This document shows, piece by piece, positions 37,883 through 50,899 of a stretch of DNA of 64,000 nucleotides. The notes under the pieces were generated by a model. It was not told where the DNA came from. It ran no database searches and saw nothing but the letters and a program-made list of their open reading frames with translations. The stretch's first letter is position 1; every line of letters begins with the position of its first letter. A program made the position numbers and the translations under genes. Source of the DNA: Neocallimastix lanati (nom. inval.) (taxonomy: Eukaryota > Neocallimastigomycota > Neocallimastigomycetes > Neocallimastigales > Neocallimastigaceae); contig JACVTC010000143.1 of NCBI GenBank assembly GCA_016946835.1, forward strand, positions 327,501 through 391,500, given 5' to 3'.

Positions 37883-39067
37883 TGAAATAATCTTATTTAA
37901 ATTAATTAAACATTAATAATATATTTATTTATTTATTTATTTATTATTCTTTAGATATAAAAGTAGTTAGAAATATCATTTAGTAATACATTAATAAATT
38001 TTGATAATTTTTAAAATTAATATAGAATTATTAATTATTTAGTTATAATTAATTTTTTTCTTTCGTAATATTTAAGACATCATAATATTTTATTTAATAT
38101 AGAATTTTAATAAAAAAAAATTATACTATTGTATTTAAGAATTCCTTTAATTTTAATAATTAAAAATAAAAAAATTTTTTATTTTAAAGAATTAATAATT
38201 TATTACATTTAACTTAAAATGGATAAAATTATTATTATAAAATATTATACTTCACATATCTAAAGTAATTTATAAGTATATTATTATTATTATTATAATA
38301 ATAATAAATTATACATTTTATATAAAAAATCAATAAAGTAAATGAAATAATGCTTAATAATTTAATTTTTTTAAAACTAATTAATTAATAATTTATTATA
38401 GATTACTTAAAAATGAATGAAAATTAATTACTATAAATTACTCTTATTTCAAATGTATGAAATTTATTACTATAAAATACTCTAATATTTCAGAAGTATT
38501 AACATTATTTTAATTATTTCAAAAGTACTATCTTTATTTTAATTATAATAGTGTGGAATACATTATTTACCAAGTATTAATATTATTATACTATATTATA
38601 TACTTTAATTTATAATTATAAATTATAAACTTTATATGAAAAACCCAATTAAAATCTATTTTTATCTTTTGTATAACCCTGGATAAAATGATAAGTTTTA
38701 ATTAAAATTGTAATACCTTTTTAAATTTTTATAAATATAAAAATTATTTATTAAATTATGGTTGATATTTTATAAAAAATATAATTAATTATAATTAATC
38801 TAAAAATAAATTTATTAGGTATAATTATTTACTTCGCAAAAAATAAAAATAAAAACAAAAAATATTATAATATAAATATGTTGTATATAAATATTAAAAA
38901 TTTACTTTTTTTTTTTTTTTTATATTTTATTTTTATTATTAATCAAGTAATAATTAATAATTAAAAATTATATATAGTAATATAGCAGTATTGAAAATAA
39001 TATAAGATACAAATAAAAAAAAAATATCATAAAGTAAATAAAATTTTCTAATTAAATATATCTAAAA

Positions 39068-40454
39068 ATGCAAAAAATTAATTTATCTAATGCATATTTA
39101 CAAAAGCAAAATACTTCTGTTGCTTTAGTTAAGGAGGTTCAATTTTCTTTAATTTCAAAAGAATACAAGAAACAAGGTTATTCTTTAAATGAATTCATTA
39201 AAATGAAATGGAATATTTCACAGTAAATATCATTTATTAAATAAATATATTTATATGAATTTATATAAATTTATATAAATTTATATAAATTTATATAATT
39301 TATTTAATACTAAATTATTTAATATTTATTTAATATTTATTTCTATTACGATAATTCAAATATTTTTATTTTTTTTCAATTTATATTATTTATAGAGCTC
39401 GTATGTATTAATAAAATTATATATAAATTTAAATATATTTAAAATATAGAATATAGTAGATTAGTGAAAAAATATTAAAATATAAATCTATATTTTTATT
39501 CTTTTTTTCCATATATTATATCAATTTTTTACTTTAATATAAATAGAAGCTTATCGTTACTTAATTTGTGCTAAGGTATTAGATCAATTAAAAGAATTTG
39601 AAATTAAACCTTCATATGAACGTTTATGTAGATCTTTATATAATAATGCTAAAACTTCATCTCAAATGAAACTTTTATGGTCTACTGTTCTTATTAAGGC
39701 AGGTGGAAGACCAGATTTCATCAATAGTACTCATATTTCTAAAATTTGGAAAGAACTCTCTCAAAATAAACAATATGACGATATTTGTCATTTCGAAGAT
39801 AATATTATGAATAAAATTGAAAAATTTTCAAATAAAGTTTCAAAAGAAAAGAAACATAAACAATTACATTTAAATAAGTCAAATTCTTTAAATTCTTTAA
39901 AATCTTTAAATTCTTTAAATCATTTGAATTCATTAAATTCACAAATTACAAATATTCCTTCTCCAACTTTATCTGAATCATCAAATTTAACCTCAAATGA
40001 AACTTTAAACGACGAAAGCTCTTTAAAAGATGAAAGCTCATTAACACCAATTAGTAATTATTCTTCAATATTAAAAGATGAAAGCTCATTAACACCAATT
40101 AGTAACTATTCTTCAATATTAAAAGATGAAAGCTCATTAACACCAATTAGTAACTATTCTTCAATATTAAAAGATGAAAGCTCATTAACACCAATTAGTA
40201 ACTATTCTTCATTATCAAATGATGATTTTCAAACAAATTCTACTTCTCAAATTGAACCAATAGTTTCATCATCTATTCCAATCTTTTCAACCGTATCTTC
40301 ACTTCCTTCTAATCCATCTATTTCATGTATTTCATTAATTCCTTCTTCCGTACCTCTTTTCTATTTAACAACTTCTAATGAATTAATGAATGGATATGAA
40401 CAACCTTTAATTTATATTCAAGAACCATCTCAACAAATTATTTATAATTATTAA
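39068..40454 (+). CDS. Tandem-family protein, unit 3 (unknown function, 5-nt microexon)
   Basis: Proposed exons are 39068-39222, AGCTC at 39396-39400, and 39547-40454, giving 355 aa. Splice sites and phases are identical to the unit 2 gene. The N-terminal domain is almost unchanged (T17S and T117I are among the few differences), while the C-terminal tail varies more. The tail contains four copies of a 16-residue repeat (KDESSLTPISNYSSIL type) against one in unit 2, and ends PSQQIIYNY. The conserved head with a variable disordered tail suggests that the head carries the function. No named family was recognised. It could be a nuclear regulator, but that is speculation. Confidence 0.8.
40026..40217 (+). 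repeat. In-frame 48-bp tandem repeat inside the unit 3 gene
   Basis: Four copies of AAAGATGAAAGCTCATTAAC plus ACCAATTAGTAA-TATTCTTC and AATATT, at exact 48-bp spacing (AAGATG at 40027, 40075, 40123 and 40171). They add 48 residues relative to the unit 2 protein and preserve the frame. Confidence 0.95.
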
Positions 40455-41220
40455 TGAAATAATCATATTAAAATTAATTAAACCTTAATAATATATTTAT
40501 TTATTTATTTATTTTAGATATAAAAGTAGTTAGAAATTATTATTTATTAATAGGTTATAAAAATTTATTAATTTTTAAAAATAATATAGAATTATTATTT
40601 ATATAGTTATATTAATTTTTTTTCATTCTTAATATTTAAGACATCATAATATTTTATTTAATATAGAATTTTTATTTAAACTAAATAGAATTGCATAGAA
40701 CTAATTTTATTGGAATTTAAACTTTTAATATAGTACTCAGTAATTATAATAAACTTCATAAACATATTTAATCTTTTATATTATTTATTTATAAATAAAA
40801 AATTTTGATATTTAATATGAAATATACTAATAAAAATTATTAAATATTATATAATATAATAAAATATAAATGAAAATAATATAAAATAAAAAATAATGAT
40901 ATTAAACAATGAAATATTGTGTGTTAATAATTTTATTATTATTAAAAATTTAGAATAAGAGTGTAATTCATAAGAATAAAAACAAAATTGTGCTATTGTA
41001 TTTAAGAATTCCTTTAATTATAATAATTGAAAATAAAAAAAAAAATTTTTTTTAAAGAATTAATAATTTATTACATTTAACTTAAAATGGATAAAATTAT
41101 TATTGTAAAATATTATACTTCATATAGATAAAATTATTATTATAAAATATTATACTTCATATAGATAAAATTATTATTATAAAATATTATACTTCATATA
41201 TCTAAAGTAATTTATAAGTA

Positions 41221-41280
<60 letters not shown>

Positions 41281-41632
41281 AATAATTATAAATTATACAT
41301 TTTATATAAAAATCATAAAGTAAATATTTAATACTTATCTAAGAGTATAAATTATATAGAGAATTATTTTAGTTAATATAATTATTACTATTACTAGCTT
41401 ACTTATTTTTAAAGATTATAATTAAAGATATTATTGTTATAGATTATATAAATAGATTATATAAGATAATTGATTGCTTTTACTTTTTATATTTTTATAG
41501 TCCTATCTAGCAGGAGGATAGTTTACTACTAAATTTATAATAATGGATATAGTATAATTGCCATTTTTTTCTTGATATAGAAATAGTTAGAATTATCATT
41601 TATTGAGTAAATATTAAAATATATTAATTTTT

Positions 41633-41885
<253 letters not shown>

Positions 41886-41905
41886 ATAAATTTAAATATA
41901 AATAG

Positions 41906-42104
41906 CTAAAAAGGTTAAAATTACTTTCTTGGATGGAAAGCGTTCAAAAAATTGTAGTATGCATTATTTTAAATATATTTTAATAAATTAATAATTCTCA
42001 ACATTTTTATAATTATTTATTTTTAAAATATGCTATATTTCTTTTTAATTTCATGATATAAAATATAAAATACCTATATAAATATATACTTATATACTAA
42101 TTTC

Positions 42105-42146
<42 letters not shown>

Positions 42147-42338
42147 CTGTTATGCAATTAAAAAATAATTAAATTATTATAATTAAAACCATATATATTA
42201 TGTTAAATCACATTAAATTAAATTTAATCGAAAAAATTATACAAATTATTTATGAATGAATAATGATTTATTCCTTACAAAAGATTTAATTATGGAATTA
42301 CAAAAATTTATTCCATCAAATGATGAAGTAAAACAATA

Positions 42339-42369
<31 letters not shown>

Positions 42370-42966
42370 TTGATCCAACCAAAATGTCACCTGAAGAATT
42401 CTCCGGTATATTTAAGAATTTCTGGAACCAATTCCAAGTAAATCACTAATTTTTTATTACTCTATTAAAATTAATTTTTAATTTAATTTATTTTTTATTA
42501 TTAATGTTGTTATTAATATTATAAAATTGAAGTTATAATAATACGAATATTATTTATATAATATATATATGAATAAACAATCATTACAAAACTTAATAGC
42601 AAGCGAAAAAAGAAAATGAAGTATTTGAAGCTAAAGAACGTGACGCTAGGAGGAAAGAAGAACAGCAAAGGATGGCCAAAAAAAAAAGCGTGAGTCCACC
42701 TTAAGAAATAAAGAATTTAAAGAAGATATTGATGGTAAGAAACGCAATACTTCTTTGAAAAATGTTGAAGAAAAGGCTCATGATGAGATTATTAATTCTA
42801 TTCGTACTGGTAGCGTTTTCTGTGGTTAAAGACCAAAAAAAAAGACACCAGCGTAACGACCTTGAAAAGATAAACTTTGTTTTAAAAAAACAGTTGATGT
42901 AAAAAATTTACCTAAAACTCGAACTAATTCACCTAACAAATTAGTGAATTTCCAAGCACAAATTTA
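41906..42966 (+). pseudogene. Truncated formin pseudogene (FH2-DAD remnants)
   Basis: Exon-11-like sequence lies at 41906-41956 (KKVKITFLDGKRSKNC) with an intact donor. The next exon has lost its acceptor AG (parent TTATAG, here ACCATA) and carries TGA plus an insertion near 42256. Exons 13-14 and most of 15 are deleted. Exon-15-like DPTKMSPEEFSGIFKNFWNQ (42372-42437) joins an exon-16-like segment from 42602. That segment has a +2 shift in an A-run (42676-42687) and extra stops (TAA in GTGGTTAAAG and GCGTAACG). No 5' half of a formin precedes it. It is dead by several independent lesions. Confidence 0.9.
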
Positions 42967-43839
42967 GTAAAATATATAAAAAAAATTAAAAAATAAAAAT
43001 AATAAAAATAATATATATATATATATATATATATTGAGAATAAATATTAAAACAAAAAAAAAAAAAAAAAAAAACTATGTATATAAGTAGAAATAATATT
43101 AGAAATAATAGTTATTGAAATAATTAAAAGCTTATTACAATATTTTTTCTATTACTATCTCGTTAATACTTTTAAAAATATATATTATTTTAATTTATAT
43201 ATTATATATTGTATAATATAAAAAAAAATAATTAAGAAATAAAAAAAAATTAATAATATAAAAAAGTATAAAAATTAAAAAAAACAAAAATAATAATATT
43301 TAATATAAAAAAAATAAAAAAATAAAATATAAAATAATAAAAAAAATAAATAATAAAGAAATCAAAAAAAAAAAAAAATAATAAATAATAAAGAAAAATA
43401 AAAAAAAATAAATAATAAAGAAATCAAAAAAATAAATAATAAAAAAATGAAAAAAAATAATAAAGAAATAAAAAAAAATAATAAAGAAATAAAAAAAAAA
43501 ATAATAATAAAGAAATAAAGTATAAAAATTAAAAAAATAAAAATAAAAATATTAAATATAAAGAAAAATAAAGAAATAAAAAATAAAAAATAAAAAATAA
43601 AATTAATGGTGATAATATTATTATAAATACAAATTAAAAGAAAAAAAATAAAACATAATAATTTAAAATAATATTATAAAAAAAAAAAAAAAAAAAAACT
43701 CATAATATTAATTCATTAAATAGTTTAATTAGTAAGAACAAACATATTAGAAATTGAAACAATGAAAATGAAAAAGAAATTGTATTTGAAATCATACAAA
43801 TTTGCTAATCCCTGAAGGATTAATAGAAAATTGTAATGA

Positions 43840-44060
43840 TTACTTATATATATACATGGGTTGCTTTTCCGACGGTTTAAACGTAACCTAACAAAGAGAG
43901 TCAACTCTGAAAATGCAATAAGACAGGCTAGTTGGGTCAATGTCTCTGAAGGAAAAGACCATAATTTCTTTTAGATAGTCAATTCAAATCCTAATCTAGA
44001 ATAGGAATTCTTTTTAAACAGAAATATTATAAACTGGGGGTGAGGTTCGTTACTATGAAC
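43840..44060 (+). mobile_element. LINE-like 3' fragment, second family, copy 1
   Basis: This GC-richer block (GGTTGCTTTTCCGACGGT .. GAGAGTCAACTCTGAAAATG .. AAGACAGGCTAG) is nearly identical in layout to 53345-53560. One frame resembles the tail of the LINE fragments elsewhere (LFxRxK .. VNAE .. RQAS). It lies within the formin-flank duplication and was carried along by it. Confidence 0.55.
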
Positions 44061-44270
44061 TTTTTTCCGAAATTATTTATATATTTTATTTATGAATATT
44101 ACTTTTATTTCATATTACTATTTAAAATATAATATTCAAATTGGACAAATAATTTTTATTTTTTTATTAATAGCATGCTATTTTTATAAAAAAAGAATAT
44201 TCATTTAATTAATAAATGAATAAATAAAGTAAATAAAGTTTAAAGTTTACAATAATTGCGTCTGTAAAAT

Positions 44271-45942
44271 ATATATATATATAATTGAATTTTTTGCTTT
44301 TTTTGGTATTTAAATCGAATTTTTGTACAAATATTAATTAAACCAATATTTAATATAGGATTATTAATAATATTTTTATAATTAAAATTATTGATTTTTA
44401 CATTATTTTGATTTACTAGAATAAATTTTTAAAATTAAAATATGAATTTGGTAATTGTTTTATTAACAGAATTATTATATACTTTTACCACATTCAAAAC
44501 TTTTAAGCTAACATCTGGTGTCTTTACTCCTCCTCTTACAGGAACTTTAATTTTTTTTTTTTTTTTTTTTTAAATTAAATTATAAATATATATGAGTATG
44601 TTATAATATATTTTATATATTAGATATTTTGGAATAATATCAAAATAATAAATTATATATACAATTTAATTATAATATATTAATAAAATAAAATAAAATA
44701 AAATAAAATAAAATAAAATAAAATAAAATAAAATAAAATAAAATAAAATAAAATAAAATAAAATAAAATAAAATAAAATAAAATAAAATAAAATAAAATA
44801 AAATAAAATAAAATAAATAAAAAAAATAATAGTGAAGTACTATAAAATATTAAAGTATTAATAAAAATAAAATAAAATAAAATAAAATAATATAAATAAA
44901 ATTAAATAAACTAAACTAAACTAAAATAGTAATAATAATAATAACAATAATAAAATATTAAAGTATTAATAAAAATAAAATAAAATAAAATAAAATAAAA
45001 TTAAATAAACTAAAATAAACTAAAATAAACCAAAAAAAAAACCAAAATAAACTGAAATAAACTAAACTAAAATAAAATAATAAAGAAATACTCTAAAATA
45101 TTAAAGTATTAATAAAAATAAAATAAAATAAAATAGATTTATGCTTAATTTTATTTTTATTATTTGTTGTCCTAATAATATTTTGAATTTTATTTTTTCT
45201 TTTTATATGCTATATATATATATAATATTTTTTTTATTTTATTTTATTTTTTTTTTTTTTTACTATAATAGTTTATTTTTAAATAGTTAAAAGAAAGAGG
45301 AATTTTTAATATTATTATTTTTTTTTTTTTTTTCTTCAAAGTTTTCTTATAAACTAATTGCATTATAAATTATATATATTTTTATATTTAATATATTATC
45401 ACCATATCACCACTTAATTAATTTCAATTAATTAATATAATTATTTAAACTATATATCAAAGAATTTCACATATTAATAATTTTTAAGGTATAAAAAATT
45501 ATATATAAGGAAAATTTATAAAAAAAGTTCAAACATGAATATAATATTAATTAAAAATGAAAGTACAATGAAAAAAAAAAAATTACTTAGGTTGTTTTAA
45601 TTAATTATTTAAAGTATTGTAAAACATATTATTGTACATTAATGATAGTATTTATAAATTATTAAATAAAAACTAATTAATTGTAATCTTTTTTAATTAT
45701 TATATACATATCTACCTTTTATAAATTAACATAAATATTTTATTTTTTTTTTATCAGCGTTCAAAAAAAATAACAAAATAAAATAAATAACAATAAATAT
45801 ATATTTTTAATCATTATTTTAATATTCTAACTTTTATATATTTATTTATATTTAAATATATATAAAGAGAGATATTCTATATATATACATATAGAACAAA
45901 AATATAATATATATATTATATATATATATATTAAATATCAAT
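44271..45942. other. AT-rich intergenic DNA upstream of the formin gene
   Basis: Contains (AAAAT)n arrays at 44683-44816 and shorter ones to 45135, poly-T tracts and TA runs. No gene is supported. A promoter cannot be singled out. Confidence 0.6.
44683..44816. repeat. (AAAAT)n microsatellite, about 27 units
   Basis: A near-perfect pentamer array, followed to 45135 by shorter AAAAT blocks alternating with ATTAAAGTATTAATA and AACTAAA-type units. It has the same pentamer as the 3' tails of the retroelements in this window, so it may mark an older insertion. Confidence 0.95.
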
Positions 45943-46376
45943 ATGGGAAATGAAAATTCAATGATATCCAGTGAGGATGTCACAACACAAGGAAATAATT
46001 ATAATAGGTCGGAAATTGATGTAGGACGTATTCATAATCATACTCATAAGAAAAAAAAAAGAGATGATATTGAAATCGTTAATAATGTAGATGAAAATAA
46101 CCCGAATAGCATAAAAATGGAAAATAAACCCATGCCTCCAGTAGATGTATTACTTCAAATGTTTGAATTGTTCATGGTAAAGAATAAATACAATCAAATT
46201 TTACTTTTATTTTTTTCATTTTATTTTATTTTATTTTATTTTATTTTTTACTTTTTTTTTTTTTTTTTTTTAATTATTTTAATTTTTTATTTTTAAATAA
46301 TATCTATATAAAAGAATAAAAAATTTAAAAATAATAATAATAAAATAAAATAAAAAAATTAATACATTTTTATTAA

Positions 46377-46412
<36 letters not shown>

Positions 46413-48225
46413 ATTATTATTATTATTAATTTATCTTTATTATAATACATCTTATTAAATTAATTACAATAAAAAGGATGAAATTAATATTCCTAATAGT
46501 ACAAAAGAAGATTTAAGAAAAAGAACAAATGAACAAAAATGGAGGATGATTCAATCCCACATTGCGGATAGAGTAATTAAATAATAATATAATTAAAATC
46601 AAATTCGAATTTTAAATATATATATATGAATTTTATAATTAAATAAAATCGTTTAAAATTATTAATTATATATATATTAATTTAATACGTATATAATATA
46701 TTTAGTTTATAACAGAAAAAAAAAATTTTTTTTTGTTATAATTCAAACAATGTATGAAAATAATAATAATAATAAAAATTAATCATAAAATATATATATA
46801 ATTTAAAACAGGGAAGTGATCAAGGAGATGTTGTTGAATGTACAAATATTATAGAAGAAATTAAAACTGCACCAAGTGTTCAATTTTTAAAGAATCTAGC
46901 TATTTCATTACGTACACAACCCATTAGTTGGATCTCAACATTTATTGATAAGAATGGATTAAATGTATTATTACAAAATTTAAAATATGCTCAAGAGAAT
47001 GCAGAAATTCCTAATAACAAAGAATATAGTAACAATAGAGAACTTATAAGAGAACTGCATAATCGGTATAAATTTGATATATTAATAAAAAGAATTTTTT
47101 TTTTATTTTTTAAAACAATGGAAATAATAATATAAAATAATAATTAATCTTTTTCTCTAATAATATATGTATATACTATATATTTTTGAAAGAATTAAAT
47201 ATAGCAATATAGAACTAGAAGATTTATATAATAAATTTTTGAAATCCTTCATGAACAGTAAATCAGATGAATTGCTAAAGATAATTAATAATAGCAATAA
47301 AAATAATTCTATTAATACCAATAATAATAATAGTAATATTAATATGGATTTAGAAGAATTATATATTAAATGTTTGAAATCATTTATAAATAATAAATTA
47401 GAAGAATTATATATTATTTGTTTGAAATCATTTATGAACAATAAAGTATATATTTCTTTTGATATATATAATTATATATATATATATAAATATATGTATT
47501 TTAATTTAAAAAAATTTAATATGATATGATAATTAAAATGAATTACAGTATTGAAGTGATTAATATTATCAATATTAATATTAATACAAATAATCAAAAT
47601 TATAATAATTTTATTATAAAATATTAGATTGGTTTAAGAGCAATTATAGAAACTCCAGAATCACTGCTTACTATTACTATGTCGTTACAATCATCATCAT
47701 CGAAAACACAAACATTAGTATTAGATATTCTTAGTGCCGTTTGTCTAATTGCTCATGATTATGCATTACAAGCATACACAGATTATTCTGAACAAATTGG
47801 AGAATTTAATCGATTTGAAACGGTGGTTCATTGTTTAGAAAAAACTCTTCATCATAAAAATGAAAAAAATGAAATTGCAGCGGCAAAGGATTCAAAGGAT
47901 TTACAAGTAATATATATATTTATATTAATCTTTAATTTATTAAAATTAATATTTTATTAATAATAATAATAATATAATAATTATAAATAATAAATATTTA
48001 TTTTATTATATATATAAAAAATACTAAAATAAATAAATAAATATACAATATATTAATATAATAGTTAGCATGTCTTTCTTTCATTAACTGTATTATTGAT
48101 GGTGCAAAGGAAGTTGAATTTAGAATGCAAATTCGATATGAATTTTTGAAATTGGGAATTGAAAATATTATAGATGTTAGTTTTTCTCCATATAATTAGA
48201 ATTAATTAATTAAAAATTACTAAAA

Positions 48226-48297
<72 letters not shown>

Positions 48298-50638
48298 AAT
48301 AATAAAATAATAATAATTAATGATTAAATTAATCATAATCACTTATTTTATAATTATTTATTAAATAAAATAATAATAGAAAATTTCTGAAACTAGTGAT
48401 AAATATGTTCGTACACAAATTGAAGTTTTTAAGGAAAGAATGGAAAGTGACGATGAACAATTATTATCGAAATATGAACTTAAAGAAAAAAATATTGATC
48501 AAGATAATCCACATGAAGTTTATAAAATTTTAGAAGGAACATTAAAAAATACAAATTGTTGGGCTTATGTTATAGATATATTTAAACATTATTTATTAAT
48601 TCCAACTAATACTACCTTAAGGTATCAGTAATTAATATATATATACATTAAATTATATGTATATTACTAATTCTTAATTTAATTTTTTCATAATTTTTTT
48701 TTACTTATATTTTAATAAATATTTAAAGAGCAAAGTATTGGCAAATTATATCCAAATTAATAAATCAATTAGTATTACAAAGAGATAATGAAGATCCAGA
48801 TCCAAGCCAAAGAATTCTTAATATTGATTATAAAAGTATTATTAATAATTTAGAAAATGATAATGAAGCAGAAATTTTAAATCTTAAAGAAGAATTAAAA
48901 AAGACAAGAGAAGCAAACAAGAAAAGACAAAAGGATTATGAAAATCAAATTGATGAATTAAATAAAAATAATAGTAAATAAATTATTTTCATTTTCTTTT
49001 ATTTTTTCATATATATATATAAAAATTAAATAAAAATTCTTATTAAATTTTATATTAATATTAATTTAATTTTTTTTTTTTTTTTTTTTTAATTTAATAA
49101 TAAAATATTAATTTTTCTCCTTCTTTATCTTTCGTATAATTATTATTAATATTTTTTAATATTATTGAACTAAATATATATTGAAAATAAAATTTATTTA
49201 AAAATTAAATAGAAACTTTATACGATGAACTAGAGCAAATTAAAAAAATGACAGGGGGAAAAAAGGATATAATTTCAGTAATAAATGATCAAAATAATAA
49301 TTTCCAAAAATTACTCAAAGAAAAATTTACTAATGCTGAGGAAGCAGAAAAAGTTATTGAAAAATTAAAAAGTGAACTCAAAGGACCATTAATAATCGAT
49401 GTCTCTACACTAAATTCAGAAGTTAGCCCAAAAGGCTCTAATGCCGCCGCTGCTACCCAACCATCTACTCTATCAGGAGGAGCCCCACCACCACCACCAC
49501 CACCTCCAATGATGGGAGGAGGTCCACCTCCACCACCACCACCACCAGGACCAGGAGGAGGTCCACCACCACCACCTCCTCCTCCATTTATGGGAGGAGG
49601 TCCACCTCCACCACCACCACCAGGATTTGCAGGAGGCCCACCACCTCCAATGATGGGAGGAGGTCCACCACCACCACCTCCAATGATGGGAGGAGGTTCA
49701 TCACCACCGCCAGGACCACCACCTCCACCTGGAATGAGACCAATGCCAGGATATCCACAAGCATATAGTAATTACAATAATTAATAAAACCTGAAAAATA
49801 AAAAAGAAATAAATATAAAAATATATATATATATTTTGAAATTTAAAATAATATGTTTATGTTTTTTTAAAAAAGAAATAAAAAATAAATACTATTATTA
49901 AAATGCATATTTATATATAATTTATTATTTTGATACTGTATTGCAAAATAACTAATATATAAAATATATTATAATATATTTATTTATATATATATTTAAA
50001 ATATGAATTAAAAAAAAAAAAAAAAAAAAATTAAAGATGGTTCTATAAGAGGAGGAGTAAGGACACCGGGTGTTAACTTAAAGGCTTTGAATTGGGTAAA
50101 ATTAGATAATAATACTGTTAATAAAACCATCTGGAAAGATCTTGATGAAAAAGATATTGAAAAAGGAAATAATTTTGATCAAGATTGGAGAATGGAATTC
50201 GAAACAATATTTTCTTCAAATGCAACTAGAGGTACAAAAACGGGATCAAAATATACATGCAATATATGCTATATATATATATACAAATATTATTATAATA
50301 TATATAAATTTAAAAATCTGTTAAAAAATAAATATCTTTATTTTAATATTAACTTTAATAAAACAATAAATAATAAATAATAAATAATAAATAATAAATA
50401 ATAAATAATAAATAATAAATATAAATATAAATATAAATATAAATAGCTAAAAAAGGTAAAATTACTTTCTTGAATGAAAAGCGTTCACAAAATTGTAGTA
50501 TGTATTATTTTTAAATATATTTTAATAAATTAATCTTTCTCAACCATTTTTATTATTATTTATGTCTAAAAATATGATATATTTATTTTTTAATTATATA
50601 ATATAAAATATAAAATACCTATATAAATTATACTAATT

Positions 50639-50686
<48 letters not shown>

Positions 50687-50865
50687 CTTTTATGTAATTA
50701 AAATATTATTAAATTATTAAAATTATAGATATTATGATAAATTCCATCGGATTAAATCCAATCGAAGAAATTGTACAAATTATTTATGAATGTGATGATT
50801 CATTCCTTACAAAAGATATAATTATAGAATTACAAAAATTTATTCCATCAAATGATGAAGTAAAA

Positions 50866-50899
<34 letters not shown>

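Larger units (their letters stand above)
32719..41340 (+). repeat. Tandem array of three ~3-kb units, each with one gene copy
   Basis: The left edge AAATCTATTTTTATCTTTTG recurs at about 32719, 35685 and 38651, a period of about 2.96 kb. Each unit carries one copy of the same gene, followed by matching 3' flank (TTTCTTTCGTAATATTTAAG, CATAATATTTTATTTAATAT). The units differ by indels: unit 1 lacks exon 1, unit 1 has extra 170-bp and 38-bp repeats, and unit 3 has coding-repeat expansion. Downstream of unit 3 the homology runs to about 41340. Confidence 0.9.
41886..44270 (+). repeat. Segmental duplicate of the formin 3' end and flank
   Basis: This block parallels 50430-53775 in order and orientation: formin exons 11, 12, the end of 15 and 16, their introns, the non-coding flank with its poly-A tracts, and the LINE-like tail. 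A ~1.2-kb segment is missing (parent 50.89-52.08 kb, i.e. exons 13, 14 and most of 15). The junction lies in a (TA)n-poly-T stretch at 42336-42372. The two copies lie about 8.5 kb apart as direct repeats. Confidence 0.9.

Noticed and set aside
47157-47441. Minus-strand frame opposite formin exon 4
   Set aside because: Antisense of the triplicated LEELYIKCLKSF repeat; the plus strand splices in frame into the formin.
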